A stretch of 32,370 bases of DNA from Candidatus Roizmanbacteria bacterium GW2011_GWA2_35_19 (lineage in GTDB: Bacteria; Patescibacteriota; Microgenomatia; UBA1406; GWC2-37-13): NCBI GenBank assembly GCA_000990565.1, contig LBQC01000005.1, forward strand, positions 1 through 32,370, in the 5' to 3' direction. Under the pieces are notes generated by a model. It ran no database searches, was not told the origin of the DNA, and saw only the letters and a program-made list of their open reading frames with translations. Of the stretch, positions 17,517-26,044 are shown one piece after another. Within the stretch, counting starts at the first letter, position 1. Each line of letters opens with the position of its first letter. The translations under genes and the position numbers were made by a program.

Positions 17517-17768
17517 ATGTACTTAGTTTATGCGATTTGGAATAAGGAACATAATAAGATTTATATTGGTCAAAGCGTAAATTTAATAGAACGACTAAGG
17601 TTACACAAAGAAAAAATATTTACTAACAGCTATACAAGTCGGTTTAGAGGAGAATGGAAACTTATTTATACTGAGGAATATGAGACGAGAAAAGAAGCAC
17701 TTGTGAGAGAAAAGCAATTAAAAAGTTATCGTGGAAGAGAGTTTGTAAAGAAGTATATTCCCCTGTAG
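17517..17768 (+). CDS. GIY-YIG nuclease family protein (83 aa)
   Basis: 'VYAIWNKEHNKIYIGQSVNLIERLRLHK' (YVY/YIG signature); TAG stop is inside the tRNA-Asn gene. Confidence 0.88.
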   Translation: MYLVYAIWNKEHNKIYIGQSVNLIERLRLHKEKIFTNSYTSRFRGEWKLIYTEEYETRKEALVREKQLKSYRGREFVKKYIPL

Positions 17769-17834
17769 CTCAATTGGTAGAGCAGGATCCTGTTAAGATC
17801 AAGGTTGCGCGTTCGAGTCGCGCCGGGGGAGCCA
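17759..17834 (+). tRNA. tRNA-Asn (anticodon GTT), CCA encoded
   Basis: Acceptor TCCCCTG/CGGGGGA, D arm GCTC/GAGC, loop CTGTTAA, T arm GCGCG-TTCGAGT-CGCGC, discriminator G then CCA. Confidence 0.95.
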
Positions 17835-19394
17835 AACAGGTTGACCACCTGAAAAAGTGCCCGTTTGTCCCATGACAGCGGGCTTTTTTAATGGTTCGAA
17901 AATCTTATCCGTTTTTTGCTCAACTTTTTCAACTTTCGAACTGTTTGTGGCCAATACCGCATCGTGCAGTATTTGAAAAGCTTTCGTATATTTAACTTCC
18001 AACACTCCCTCGTTAAGTATTAAGCGTTCAAAAACTAAACGCATTAGCATACGCTTTTGGTCTAATAATGCTTTGCTATAAATACCCACAGCGTTTTGTG
18101 ATAGTTCATAAAGGTTAATACCTAACTCAAAGTATTTTAGTGATGCGTTGGTGTGTTTGTTTATTGATTTATCAACGGCGGTAAGTTCGGCGGAATATTG
18201 TTTAAACTTTTCCTGGTAAAACGCTTCCGTTATTTTCCCATCAAGTTTTTCATCATAAAGTTTATCTAACCGGCGTTTTATCATGTCGTGCTGTTTGTTT
18301 ATTTCCCCAACCGATGTTGAGTGGTAGGATATTTCATCTTTATGGCTTTCCTTTAACGCTTTTTTAATCCACTCTGATAATCTTTGGCTTTTAACTTCAA
18401 GGCTTTGGAAAAACTTTTTTAATTGTTCCTCTACCTGTGGCTCTTTAGCCCAAATCGTTTGTGAACAGTTGCGGTAGTGGTTACAGTGGCCGTACACATG
18501 TCCTTTGGCGGTTTCCCAAGTAATAAGTCCACCGCACTCATAACAATATATAAGTCCCTTAAATAGGAAATTATGTTTGGTTAGCTTGAGGGTAGTTTTA
18601 CCTGTTAACATGGCTTGCACAGCCTTAAAAAGCGGCTCTTCAATAAGAGGCTCTTGGTTACCTGGGTATTCAACGTCCTTCCAACAGTTAATCCCAATAT
18701 AAAAAGGGTAGCGCAAGTATTCGTGTATCCTACTTTTGGCTATCTTATTTCCAAGGTCAGTCCTTAACCCCTCTTTGTACACCCAGTCTGTCAGTGAAAG
18801 TATTGAGTGTTCGCCGGTTGCGTATAACTCAAACATCTTTTTAACTAATGGGGCTTTGGTTTCGTCAATAACGTGTATCTTGTGGCCTTTTTCACCAACT
18901 GTTTTATAACCTAATGGAGGTTTGGTTGGTAGCCAACCTTGGGCAATTTTTTCCTTTTGTCCCTTTTTAACTTCCTCGGAAAGATTATCAATATAATTTT
19001 TAGCAAAAACTATTCTTATATCCCAATTTAACTTTTCCTGTGAGCGCGAGTTTTTATGTAAAACTAAGCTATCTTTTACAGAATGTAATTGTCTTTCATC
19101 ATCACCATCAAGCCAATCATAAAGATTTACGCTATCTTTTAAGTTACGCGTGTATCTATCCGCCTTTTCAATAATGATTATTTTAATATCGTGTTTTGTA
19201 ACGTACGCCATCATCTTGTCAAATTCCTCGCGTTGTTTTTTCGCGCTTGCTGACTCCGATATTAGGAATACCTTATCAACGTCTATATCCCTGCTTTCAG
19301 CATAACCTCTAAGGAACTTTTCTTGCGCTGGTAATGAGTATCCACTATCTCCCTGTTCTTTACTTGAAACTCTACATGGTAATACTGCTTTCAT
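17799..19394 (-). CDS. large serine recombinase (site-specific integrase)
   Basis: 'KAVLPCRVSSKEQGDSGYSLPAQEKFL', 'IIIIEKADRYTRN', recombinase domain, zinc ribbon 'CYECGGLITWE', coiled coil; C-terminus runs into tRNA-Asn antisense. Confidence 0.93.
   Translation of the reverse strand: MKAVLPCRVSSKEQGDSGYSLPAQEKFLRGYAESRDIDVDKVFLISESASAKKQREEFDKMMAYVTKHDIKIIIIEKADRYTRNLKDSVNLYDWLDGDDERQLHSVKDSLVLHKNSRSQEKLNWDIRIVFAKNYIDNLSEEVKKGQKEKIAQGWLPTKPPLGYKTVGEKGHKIHVIDETKAPLVKKMFELYATGEHSILSLTDWVYKEGLRTDLGNKIAKSRIHEYLRYPFYIGINCWKDVEYPGNQEPLIEEPLFKAVQAMLTGKTTLKLTKHNFLFKGLIYCYECGGLITWETAKGHVYGHCNHYRNCSQTIWAKEPQVEEQLKKFFQSLEVKSQRLSEWIKKALKESHKDEISYHSTSVGEINKQHDMIKRRLDKLYDEKLDGKITEAFYQEKFKQYSAELTAVDKSINKHTNASLKYFELGINLYELSQNAVGIYSKALLDQKRMLMRLVFERLILNEGVLEVKYTKAFQILHDAVLATNSSKVEKVEQKTDKIFEPLKKPAVMGQTGTFSGGQPVWLPRRDSNAQP
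17859..17889 (+). terminator. rho-independent terminator downstream of tRNA-Asn
   Basis: GCCCG...CGGGC with inner GTC/GAC followed by TTTTTT. Confidence 0.65.
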
Positions 19395-19408
19395 AGTAAT
19401 TTTAGCCT

Positions 19409-20197
19409 CTATGACGATAGCTTAGAGGATTGCTGGCCGATTGTAGAGGCCTTTTTATCAAAATAATCTTTTACCTTGGTATTAAAAACTGCACCAGGTT
19501 TATCGCAATTACTTTGCTTAATTTCGCTTACAAACGAATAAAAACAATCTGCCGGTAAACCCATTTTTGCGGCTCTTAAGTAGGTCGTATAAAAAGCACG
19601 CTTATTGTTTGGCTCTAGTTTCATACACGCATCTTTTGCCGCAGTATCAAGTTGGTTGGTGGGTACATATTTAATAGGCTCTGGTAAGCGTTCAAAATCT
19701 AATAAATCACCAATCTGTTTAACTGCTTTTTTATTAGCGATGCCGTTTCCGTATTCGCCTTTATTAACCTGAACTGAACTAGACTTTACTGCACTATACT
19801 TAGGGGTAACTTGTCGTTCAGCTGTCTGACCAATGTCTGACGTATGTACGTCTTTATAAGGTATAAATGAGGGTAAATCAGAGGGGATATACCGGCTCTT
19901 CCTTATGTGCTGATATTTTTTCCAGTTAATAAACTCTATGTACCACTCGTTATTACTGTTCCAATAATGTATTAGTCCCTCTTTATCCATCAATTCAAGG
20001 TAATTCTTTATGACTTTATGCGACCATTTAATTTGAGGCACAACAGTAATTTTTATATATTGAGGTTCACCTAATAAGCGACCATCGCTATCAGCGTGAC
20101 TAAACGTCCAAGTGAATAGCAATTGTGCACCAATAGGTAACCGGCCGACCTGAAGCGACCTGGATATTTTATTATGTAACATACGTGCTATTGCCAT
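19409..20197 (-). CDS. phage/plasmid replication (DnaD/replisome organiser-like) protein
   Basis: 'LPIGAQLLFTWTFSHADSDGRLLGEPQYIK...' and '...YIEFINWKKYQHIRKSRYIPSDLP'; internal start MAIARML preferred over 20212. Confidence 0.65.
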   Translation of the reverse strand: MAIARMLHNKISRSLQVGRLPIGAQLLFTWTFSHADSDGRLLGEPQYIKITVVPQIKWSHKVIKNYLELMDKEGLIHYWNSNNEWYIEFINWKKYQHIRKSRYIPSDLPSFIPYKDVHTSDIGQTAERQVTPKYSAVKSSSVQVNKGEYGNGIANKKAVKQIGDLLDFERLPEPIKYVPTNQLDTAAKDACMKLEPNNKRAFYTTYLRAAKMGLPADCFYSFVSEIKQSNCDKPGAVFNTKVKDYFDKKASTIGQQSSKLSS

Positions 20198-20198
20198 A

Positions 20199-20348
20199 TT
20201 ATTTATTTTCAAAATTAATCCTGACTAATAAGTCAAAATATCCAACCAAAACCGTCGCAATTTCGGCAACCTCATCAATTGTTAAATTAAGGTTAAAATC
20301 CTCTTTCAAAATTGTTTTTAATTCGTTTAGTAATTCTTTGCTTACCAT
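20199..20348 (-). CDS. 49-aa hypothetical (MVSKELLNELKTILKEDFNLNLTIDEVAEIATVLVGYFDLLVRINFENK)
   Basis: Below the ORF-track cutoff; fills the gap between 20351 and 20197 genes. Confidence 0.5.
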   Translation of the reverse strand: MVSKELLNELKTILKEDFNLNLTIDEVAEIATVLVGYFDLLVRINFENK

Positions 20349-20350
20349 AG

Positions 20351-20605
20351 TTATTTTTCCCAATATAAACGCGTCTTAATTGCTTTCATTTGTGCCGAAA
20401 AAGCTTGTGGTTCAATCTTTAGTTGCCGGCGCCAAAAAGTTTCCAAAACTTGGTCAAAGTTATCTGTTCGCTTGAAAAGGAAAAAAGCCTTGTTTGGGTT
20501 AGTTTTATCTATGGCCTCTATGGGGAAGAATAGGGAAAGTGTTACCGCGGTGGTTAAGTCCGTGGTGGTATATAGCTCGCTGGTTTTAATAGTATCGGTC
20601 TTCAT
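20351..20605 (-). CDS. hypothetical protein (84 aa)
   Basis: ORF in the minus-strand element operon. Confidence 0.55.
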   Translation of the reverse strand: MKTDTIKTSELYTTTDLTTAVTLSLFFPIEAIDKTNPNKAFFLFKRTDNFDQVLETFWRRQLKIEPQAFSAQMKAIKTRLYWEK

Positions 20606-20640
20606 AGTAATAATTGATTAACTATGAAAACGGTTTTTAT

Positions 20641-20706
20641 GCCAAATAGCACAAAAAAACCGCTTTCAAACGTAGCATTGTTTGAGCGGTATTGTGCTTT
20701 TTTGGC
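20641..20706. terminator. long imperfect hairpin (gccaaatagcacaa...ccgctttcaaac/gtttgagcgg...ttgtgcttttttggc)
   Basis: Nested inverted repeats with an internal A/T-rich symmetric bulge in an intergenic gap. Confidence 0.5.
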
Positions 20707-20850
20707 TACCCTTAAAAGTAAGGGTTAACGCCTAGCTTACCAAGTGTGTTCTGCTATCTATAATAAGTTTACTATTTTTCATTAAAAAGTCAAAGATAGG
20801 CACGATAATACAAACCAAAGTGATAATTGAAGATGCGCCAGTTGGCGCAC

Positions 20851-21138
20851 TTATTTACTAATACGCTCGTTTATAAGTTTTTCAACCTCTTTAGCGTCTT
20901 TAAGTTTCACCCTATCAGCAACAAGTGTTTGATTGCCGGTGCTAAATATCTTTACTGTTGCTTGTCCTAAGCCAAGTATGTCGGGTTGGGTCATCTGTAT
21001 TTCCACTCCTGTAATCTGTTTATGGGTAAGTGAATTAGATTGTTGGTAGCCCAATAACTTAAGTGCCTCTATGGATACTTTATCGTCGTAAACGATTAAA
21101 TGGCCTTTTGTGCATCTTGTTTTAAGTAGTACGGTCAT
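20851..21138 (-). CDS. hypothetical protein (95 aa), possibly a bacterial PH-like domain
   Basis: Strong SD (TAAGGAGGTGACAT-ATG) and beta-rich sequence with 'GLGQATVKIFSTG'. Confidence 0.6.
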   Translation of the reverse strand: MTVLLKTRCTKGHLIVYDDKVSIEALKLLGYQQSNSLTHKQITGVEIQMTQPDILGLGQATVKIFSTGNQTLVADRVKLKDAKEVEKLINERISK

Positions 21139-21166
21139 ATGTCACCTCCTTACTCATATATAGCAA

Positions 21167-21185
21167 TGCTAACTTATGGTTAGCA
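21167..21185. promoter_or_regulatory. candidate operator tgctaac-ttatg-gttagca
   Basis: 7-bp perfect arms between divergent genes, next to an XRE regulator. Confidence 0.45.
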
Positions 21186-21264
21186 CGAAAACAAGTCCTT
21201 TTCAAGGCTAATTGCTAAGTGTGGCTAAGTGGATTAACGACCGAGTATTTTCCACAATTGGTTA

Positions 21265-21477
21265 ATGCGGAAAAATGCAAAGTTACCAAAGGTCCTTGGT
21301 AAAAAAATACAAAAGAGGCGTAATGTTTGTGGTATTACCCAAGAGGAGTTGGCTAATAAGGTAAATATTAGCCGCGCCTATATGGGCTATATTGAACAAG
21401 GACGAAATAGTCCATCGCTTGAAGTGCTGGAAAAAATAGCTAAGGCACTCAAAACATCAATTAGTTCGTTTTTTTAA
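21265..21477 (+). CDS. XRE family HTH transcriptional regulator
   Basis: 'GKKIQKRRNVCGITQEELANKVNISRAYMGYIEQGRNSPSLEVLEKIAKAL'. Confidence 0.92.
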   Translation: MRKNAKLPKVLGKKIQKRRNVCGITQEELANKVNISRAYMGYIEQGRNSPSLEVLEKIAKALKTSISSFF

Positions 21478-21695
21478 AAGGTTTTTCCTAAATCCTGATA
21501 TTTTATTAACCTTGGCTTAACTCCATATTTTTTTGCGAGCTTAATTACTTTCCTGTTTATTATTTCCAAAACGGGTTTAACCCTGACCTGCGCTTCCTCA
21601 TAACTAATACTGCCATGGTGCATAGCAAAATGTATCGCTCTGGCCTCGGCTAATAGTTCCCTGTAGTTCATAATGAAGGACAGTCTAGAGGACAA
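21474..21695 (-). CDS. hypothetical protein (73 aa)
   Basis: ORF convergent with the XRE gene; likely start MNYRELLAEARAIHFA. Confidence 0.45.
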   Translation of the reverse strand: MSSRLSFIMNYRELLAEARAIHFAMHHGSISYEEAQVRVKPVLEIINRKVIKLAKKYGVKPRLIKYQDLGKTF

Positions 21696-21760
21696 AAAGC
21701 AAATTGTAGAGGAGGAAATAAACCCCGTTTAGATGTATAATTAAGTAGAGGTAAGTAGAC

Positions 21761-21949
21761 ATGGATAAAAAAGTTAAATTACTACGAATAAAAGAGGCGG
21801 CTGACATACTGGGTGTAAACCCCGAAACCTTACGTAGGTGGGATAAAGAGGGAAAGTTGCCGGCGGTTAAGGTTAGCGTTAGAGGTGACAGACGATATAA
21901 GCCGGAAGATATTGAAAAGTTTATTGAACAGAATAAAAAGCAAATATAA
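21761..21949 (+). CDS. MerR-like / excisionase-type HTH domain protein
   Basis: 'LLRIKEAADILGVNPETLRRWDKEGKLPAVKVSVRGDRRYKPEDIEKFI'. Confidence 0.88.
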   Translation: MDKKVKLLRIKEAADILGVNPETLRRWDKEGKLPAVKVSVRGDRRYKPEDIEKFIEQNKKQI

Positions 21950-24642
21950 TTAACGAGGAAACCACACGCAAACAATGGATTGATGGGAAACTAAAAAAAG
22001 CAGGTTGGGAAACCATTATTCCCTATACAGAGGGTATTGATACTTCGTCACTTCATAAAACTGCAGTAACGGAATACATGACCACAACCGGACCTGCTGA
22101 TTACGCCCTATTTGCCAATGGCAAACTTATTGCTTTTGTTGAAGCTAAAAAAATAAGCCTTGGTCCACAAAATGTATTACAGCAAGCCCATCGTTATGTA
22201 AAAGGCGCTGAGGAACAAGGAACTACAGTTCCGTTTATTTACTCTACTAATGGTGAGGTTATTTGGTTTGAAGATTTGCGAGTTACTCCAAGTCGCTCAC
22301 GCCAGGTACAAGAGTTTTATACACCCAAAGCCTTAATTGAATACATCATCAATAAAGCGTTTGAAAATGTAACTTGGTTTACCAATAATCCTCCAGCAAA
22401 CACCAAACTGCGTTATTACCAGCGTGATGCTATAACCTCAATTGAAAAAGCCATTACTAATAATAAGCGGTCAATGCTTGTGGCAATGGCAACAGGCACG
22501 GGCAAGACCTACACAATCGCCTCATTGGTTTACCGATTACTTAAATCCGGTGTTAGTAAGCGCATTTTGTTTTTAGTTGACCGTAAAGCACTTGCCGCCC
22601 AAGCGGTTATGGAGTTTGCCGCTTATGAGGCTGAAAGTGGTTTAAAGTTTAACCAGATTTACCAAGTATATAGCCAAAGGTTTAAGGTTGATGACTTTGA
22701 AGCAAATGAAAAGGTTGATTTTAACGTTATCCCTACGGGCTACCTAACAGACCCAGATGGCAACCAGGTGTTTATCTATATATCTACTATTCAGCGTATG
22801 CAAATAAACCTGTATGGCCGTGAGGGTATGTTTAGCTACAGCGGTGATTACGACCCAGATGATGACGCTGACAAAATTGATATGCCGATTAACGCCTTTG
22901 ATACGATTATTGCCGATGAGTGTCATAGAGGTTACACCTCGCAAGAGGTAAGCAAGTGGCGTGGTGTGCTAGACCATTTTGACGCTATTAAAATTGGACT
23001 TACTGCTACACCGGCGGCGCATACAACCAGCTACTTTAAGGAAATAGCGTATAGATATGGCTATGAAAAAGCTGTACAAGATGGATATTTGGTTGATTAT
23101 GATGCGGTTAAAATTGCTTCCGGTGTCCGCTTGCAAGGCATTGACCTAAAAGAGGGTGAGGAGGTTGAACAAGTTGACACAGACACAGGAGCACAACAAT
23201 TAGACTTACTTGAAGACGAAAGGCATTTTGATGTTACCGATGTTGAACGGGACATAACTGCGCCTGATAGTAACCGCAAAATTGTACAAGAGCTAGCTAA
23301 ATATGCACTGGAACAGGAAAAGGAAACAGGCCGTTTCCCAAAGACGCTTATATTTGCCGATAATGATTTGCCCCATACCTCACACTCTGACCAGTTAGTT
23401 GATATTTGCCGCGACACATTTGGTAGAGGCGATGCTTTTGTGCAAAAGATTACTGGTTCACCCACGGTTGATAGACCGTTAACCCGCATAAAAGAGTTTA
23501 GGAACAGACCAGAGCCACATATTGTGGTTACTGTAGATATGCTTTCAACTGGCGTTGACATACCGTCTATTGAAAATATAGTTTTCCTGCGTCCAGTTAA
23601 ATCACGTATCTTATTTGAACAAATGCTTGGACGTGGCACACGACTTTGCACTAACTTTCCCAATGGTTTAGGAACACCAGCCAAAACCCACTTTACCGTT
23701 TTTGATTGTTTTGACGGCACATTACTTGAAGCGTTCAAAAACAGCACCGGCATTACCCAAATAGCACCTATTAACCCAACTAGGTCAATTGATGAAATTA
23801 TTAAAGCAATAAATGACAACGTTGATATTGAATACAACACCAGATGTTTAGTAAAACGCCTACAGCGTATTGCTAAAAACATAACCGCCGAGGGACGGGA
23901 AATGTTTGCTAAAAATATAACTGACGGGGATATAAGCGCGTTTGCAAAGGAGCTACCCAATAAGTTAAGTGAAGATAGAGTTGGAACGTTAAAGGTGCTT
24001 ACCGACCCCAAGTTTATTGACTTACTGAAAAACTATCCAAGGCCACCAAAGCGGTTTATACGGGCTATAGAGCAAGAGGATACCGTAACATCAGAGTTTG
24101 TTTTTAGGACAACTGATGGGCGTGAGTTGAAGCCGGAAGATTACTTAAAACAGTTTGAAAAGTTTGTTAAAGATAACCCTGAGCATATTGAGGCGATAAG
24201 TATTGTATTAAGTAAGCCGCAAGGTTGGAATACCGATGCGTTAAAGGAATTACGCACCTCACTAGCACAACAACCGGAGCGATATACAGAGGATAACTTA
24301 CGTCGTGCTTATAAATACCCTTTGGCAGATATTATTTCCATGGTAAAGCACGCGGCAAAAGATGAGCCGTTACTATCCGCTAAAGAGCGTGTAGACTTAG
24401 CGATTGAAAAAGTGATTGGCAAAAAACAACTTAACGAAAAACAAGAGCAATGGATTGAACTTATAAAATTACATTTGGCTGAAAACTTAACCATTGACCA
24501 AGAGGACTTTGATGAAATGCCGATATTTACTAATTTGGGAGGTAGTTTTAAGCGTATAAATGCGGATTTTGACGATAGACTGTTACCATTTATTACCCAA
24601 TTAAATACGACGATACCACAGGTATATGCCTATGCAAACTAA
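21949..24642 (+). CDS. hsdR: type I restriction endonuclease R subunit, predicted to start at non-canonical ATT
   Basis: Homology-like N-terminus 'INEETTRKQWIDGKLKKAGWETIIPYTEGID' upstream of the track ATG (22078); helicase 'MATGTGKTYT', 'DECHRG'. Confidence 0.85.
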   Translation: MNEETTRKQWIDGKLKKAGWETIIPYTEGIDTSSLHKTAVTEYMTTTGPADYALFANGKLIAFVEAKKISLGPQNVLQQAHRYVKGAEEQGTTVPFIYSTNGEVIWFEDLRVTPSRSRQVQEFYTPKALIEYIINKAFENVTWFTNNPPANTKLRYYQRDAITSIEKAITNNKRSMLVAMATGTGKTYTIASLVYRLLKSGVSKRILFLVDRKALAAQAVMEFAAYEAESGLKFNQIYQVYSQRFKVDDFEANEKVDFNVIPTGYLTDPDGNQVFIYISTIQRMQINLYGREGMFSYSGDYDPDDDADKIDMPINAFDTIIADECHRGYTSQEVSKWRGVLDHFDAIKIGLTATPAAHTTSYFKEIAYRYGYEKAVQDGYLVDYDAVKIASGVRLQGIDLKEGEEVEQVDTDTGAQQLDLLEDERHFDVTDVERDITAPDSNRKIVQELAKYALEQEKETGRFPKTLIFADNDLPHTSHSDQLVDICRDTFGRGDAFVQKITGSPTVDRPLTRIKEFRNRPEPHIVVTVDMLSTGVDIPSIENIVFLRPVKSRILFEQMLGRGTRLCTNFPNGLGTPAKTHFTVFDCFDGTLLEAFKNSTGITQIAPINPTRSIDEIIKAINDNVDIEYNTRCLVKRLQRIAKNITAEGREMFAKNITDGDISAFAKELPNKLSEDRVGTLKVLTDPKFIDLLKNYPRPPKRFIRAIEQEDTVTSEFVFRTTDGRELKPEDYLKQFEKFVKDNPEHIEAISIVLSKPQGWNTDALKELRTSLAQQPERYTEDNLRRAYKYPLADIISMVKHAAKDEPLLSAKERVDLAIEKVIGKKQLNEKQEQWIELIKLHLAENLTIDQEDFDEMPIFTNLGGSFKRINADFDDRLLPFITQLNTTIPQVYAYAN

Positions 24643-26044
24643 TACAAACATTGTTAATAAATTGTGGGGTTACTGCCACGTACTACGCCATGACGGTATG
24701 GATTATGGTGACTATGTAGAGCAGTTAACATACTTATTGTTTTTGAAAATGGCCGAGGAAAAAGGTGCGGCAATTCCTAAAGAATACTCTTGGGACGTGC
24801 TTAAAACTAAAGCTGGTACTGATTTAACAGATTTTTATAGCGACCTATTACGCGGATTAGCTAAGCAAGACGGATTACTTGGCGATATTTTTACCGAGGC
24901 ACTATCTAAGTTCACTAAGCCAGTTAACTTAAAGCGTTTAATTGACCTTATAGACGAAATTGATTGGTCGGGGTTAAACATTGATGTTAAAGCCCAAGCT
25001 TATGAAGGGCTACTTGAAAAGTCTGCCGCCGAGGGTAAAAAAGGCGCTGGTCAGTACTTCACTCCCCGCGTACTTATACAGGCAATAGTTAGCGTAATGA
25101 AACCAGACCCAAGAGCAATAAAAGACTTTACAATATGCGACCCTGCCGCCGGCACTGGTGGATTTTTATTAAGCGCTTATGAGTGGTTGATGCAACAAAC
25201 AGAGGGGGCAATAAATCGTGAGGATATAAAACGAATAAAGGAAAATACCTATTTTGGTACGGAACTTGTAGCTAGACCGCGAAGATTAGCCCTTATGAAC
25301 CTTTACCTACACGGTATTATTGCCAATATCCGGTTAGGTGACAGCCTTTATGAGCCTGACCGTGGCGATAGATACGATGTAATACTGACAAACCCGCCAT
25401 TTGGCACTAAAGGAGCAAATCAAGTACCTGAAAGACAAGATTTTACTGTTGCAACGAGCAATAAGCAGTTAAACTTTGTGCAACATATCCTCACTATCCT
25501 TAAACCAGGAGGCCGAGCGGCCGTTGTACTGCCCGACAACGTGCTTTTTGGTGACCAAGCGGGTGAAGTATTCAAAATACTGATGCAGGATTGTAACTTG
25601 CATACAATTTTACGTTTACCTAATGGCACTTTTACCCCCTATAGCCAAGGTGTTAAGGCCAATGTCGTGTTTTTTACTAAAGGTATGCCAACGGAAAACG
25701 TATGGATATACGATGCACGAACTAATGTTCCAGGAATAACAAAAAACGATAGACCCCTCTTAAACAAGCATTTTGATGAGTTTGAAAAATGCTATGGTGA
25801 TAGTCCAAATGGTCAGTCGCCCCGCAGTGAAAGCCAGTCAAGGGAAAACCGATGGAAAAAGTTTACCATAGCACAAGTTAAGGAAAAAAATTACAAGCTA
25901 GATAGTTTTAAGTGGATAAAAGATGAAGCTGTTGAAAACGGTGATGGTGTTGGTGAGCCAGAGGAGCTTATTGCAGATGCACTAACAGAGTTAAAAGAGG
26001 CTACAAGTAGCTTGGAAAAAATATATGCAGACCTTAAGCGTTAA
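24626..26044 (+). CDS. hsdM: type I restriction-modification DNA methyltransferase M subunit
   Basis: 'GQYFTPRVLIQAIV', 'CDPAAGTGGFLLSA', 'VILTNPPFG'. Confidence 0.96.
   Translation: MPMQTNTNIVNKLWGYCHVLRHDGMDYGDYVEQLTYLLFLKMAEEKGAAIPKEYSWDVLKTKAGTDLTDFYSDLLRGLAKQDGLLGDIFTEALSKFTKPVNLKRLIDLIDEIDWSGLNIDVKAQAYEGLLEKSAAEGKKGAGQYFTPRVLIQAIVSVMKPDPRAIKDFTICDPAAGTGGFLLSAYEWLMQQTEGAINREDIKRIKENTYFGTELVARPRRLALMNLYLHGIIANIRLGDSLYEPDRGDRYDVILTNPPFGTKGANQVPERQDFTVATSNKQLNFVQHILTILKPGGRAAVVLPDNVLFGDQAGEVFKILMQDCNLHTILRLPNGTFTPYSQGVKANVVFFTKGMPTENVWIYDARTNVPGITKNDRPLLNKHFDEFEKCYGDSPNGQSPRSESQSRENRWKKFTIAQVKEKNYKLDSFKWIKDEAVENGDGVGEPEELIADALTELKEATSSLEKIYADLKR

Noticed and set aside
23097-24011. 304-aa ORF antisense to hsdR
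   Set aside because: Lies wholly inside hsdR, is Ser/Val/Leu-biased and has no recognisable motifs; a shadow ORF of the helicase gene.
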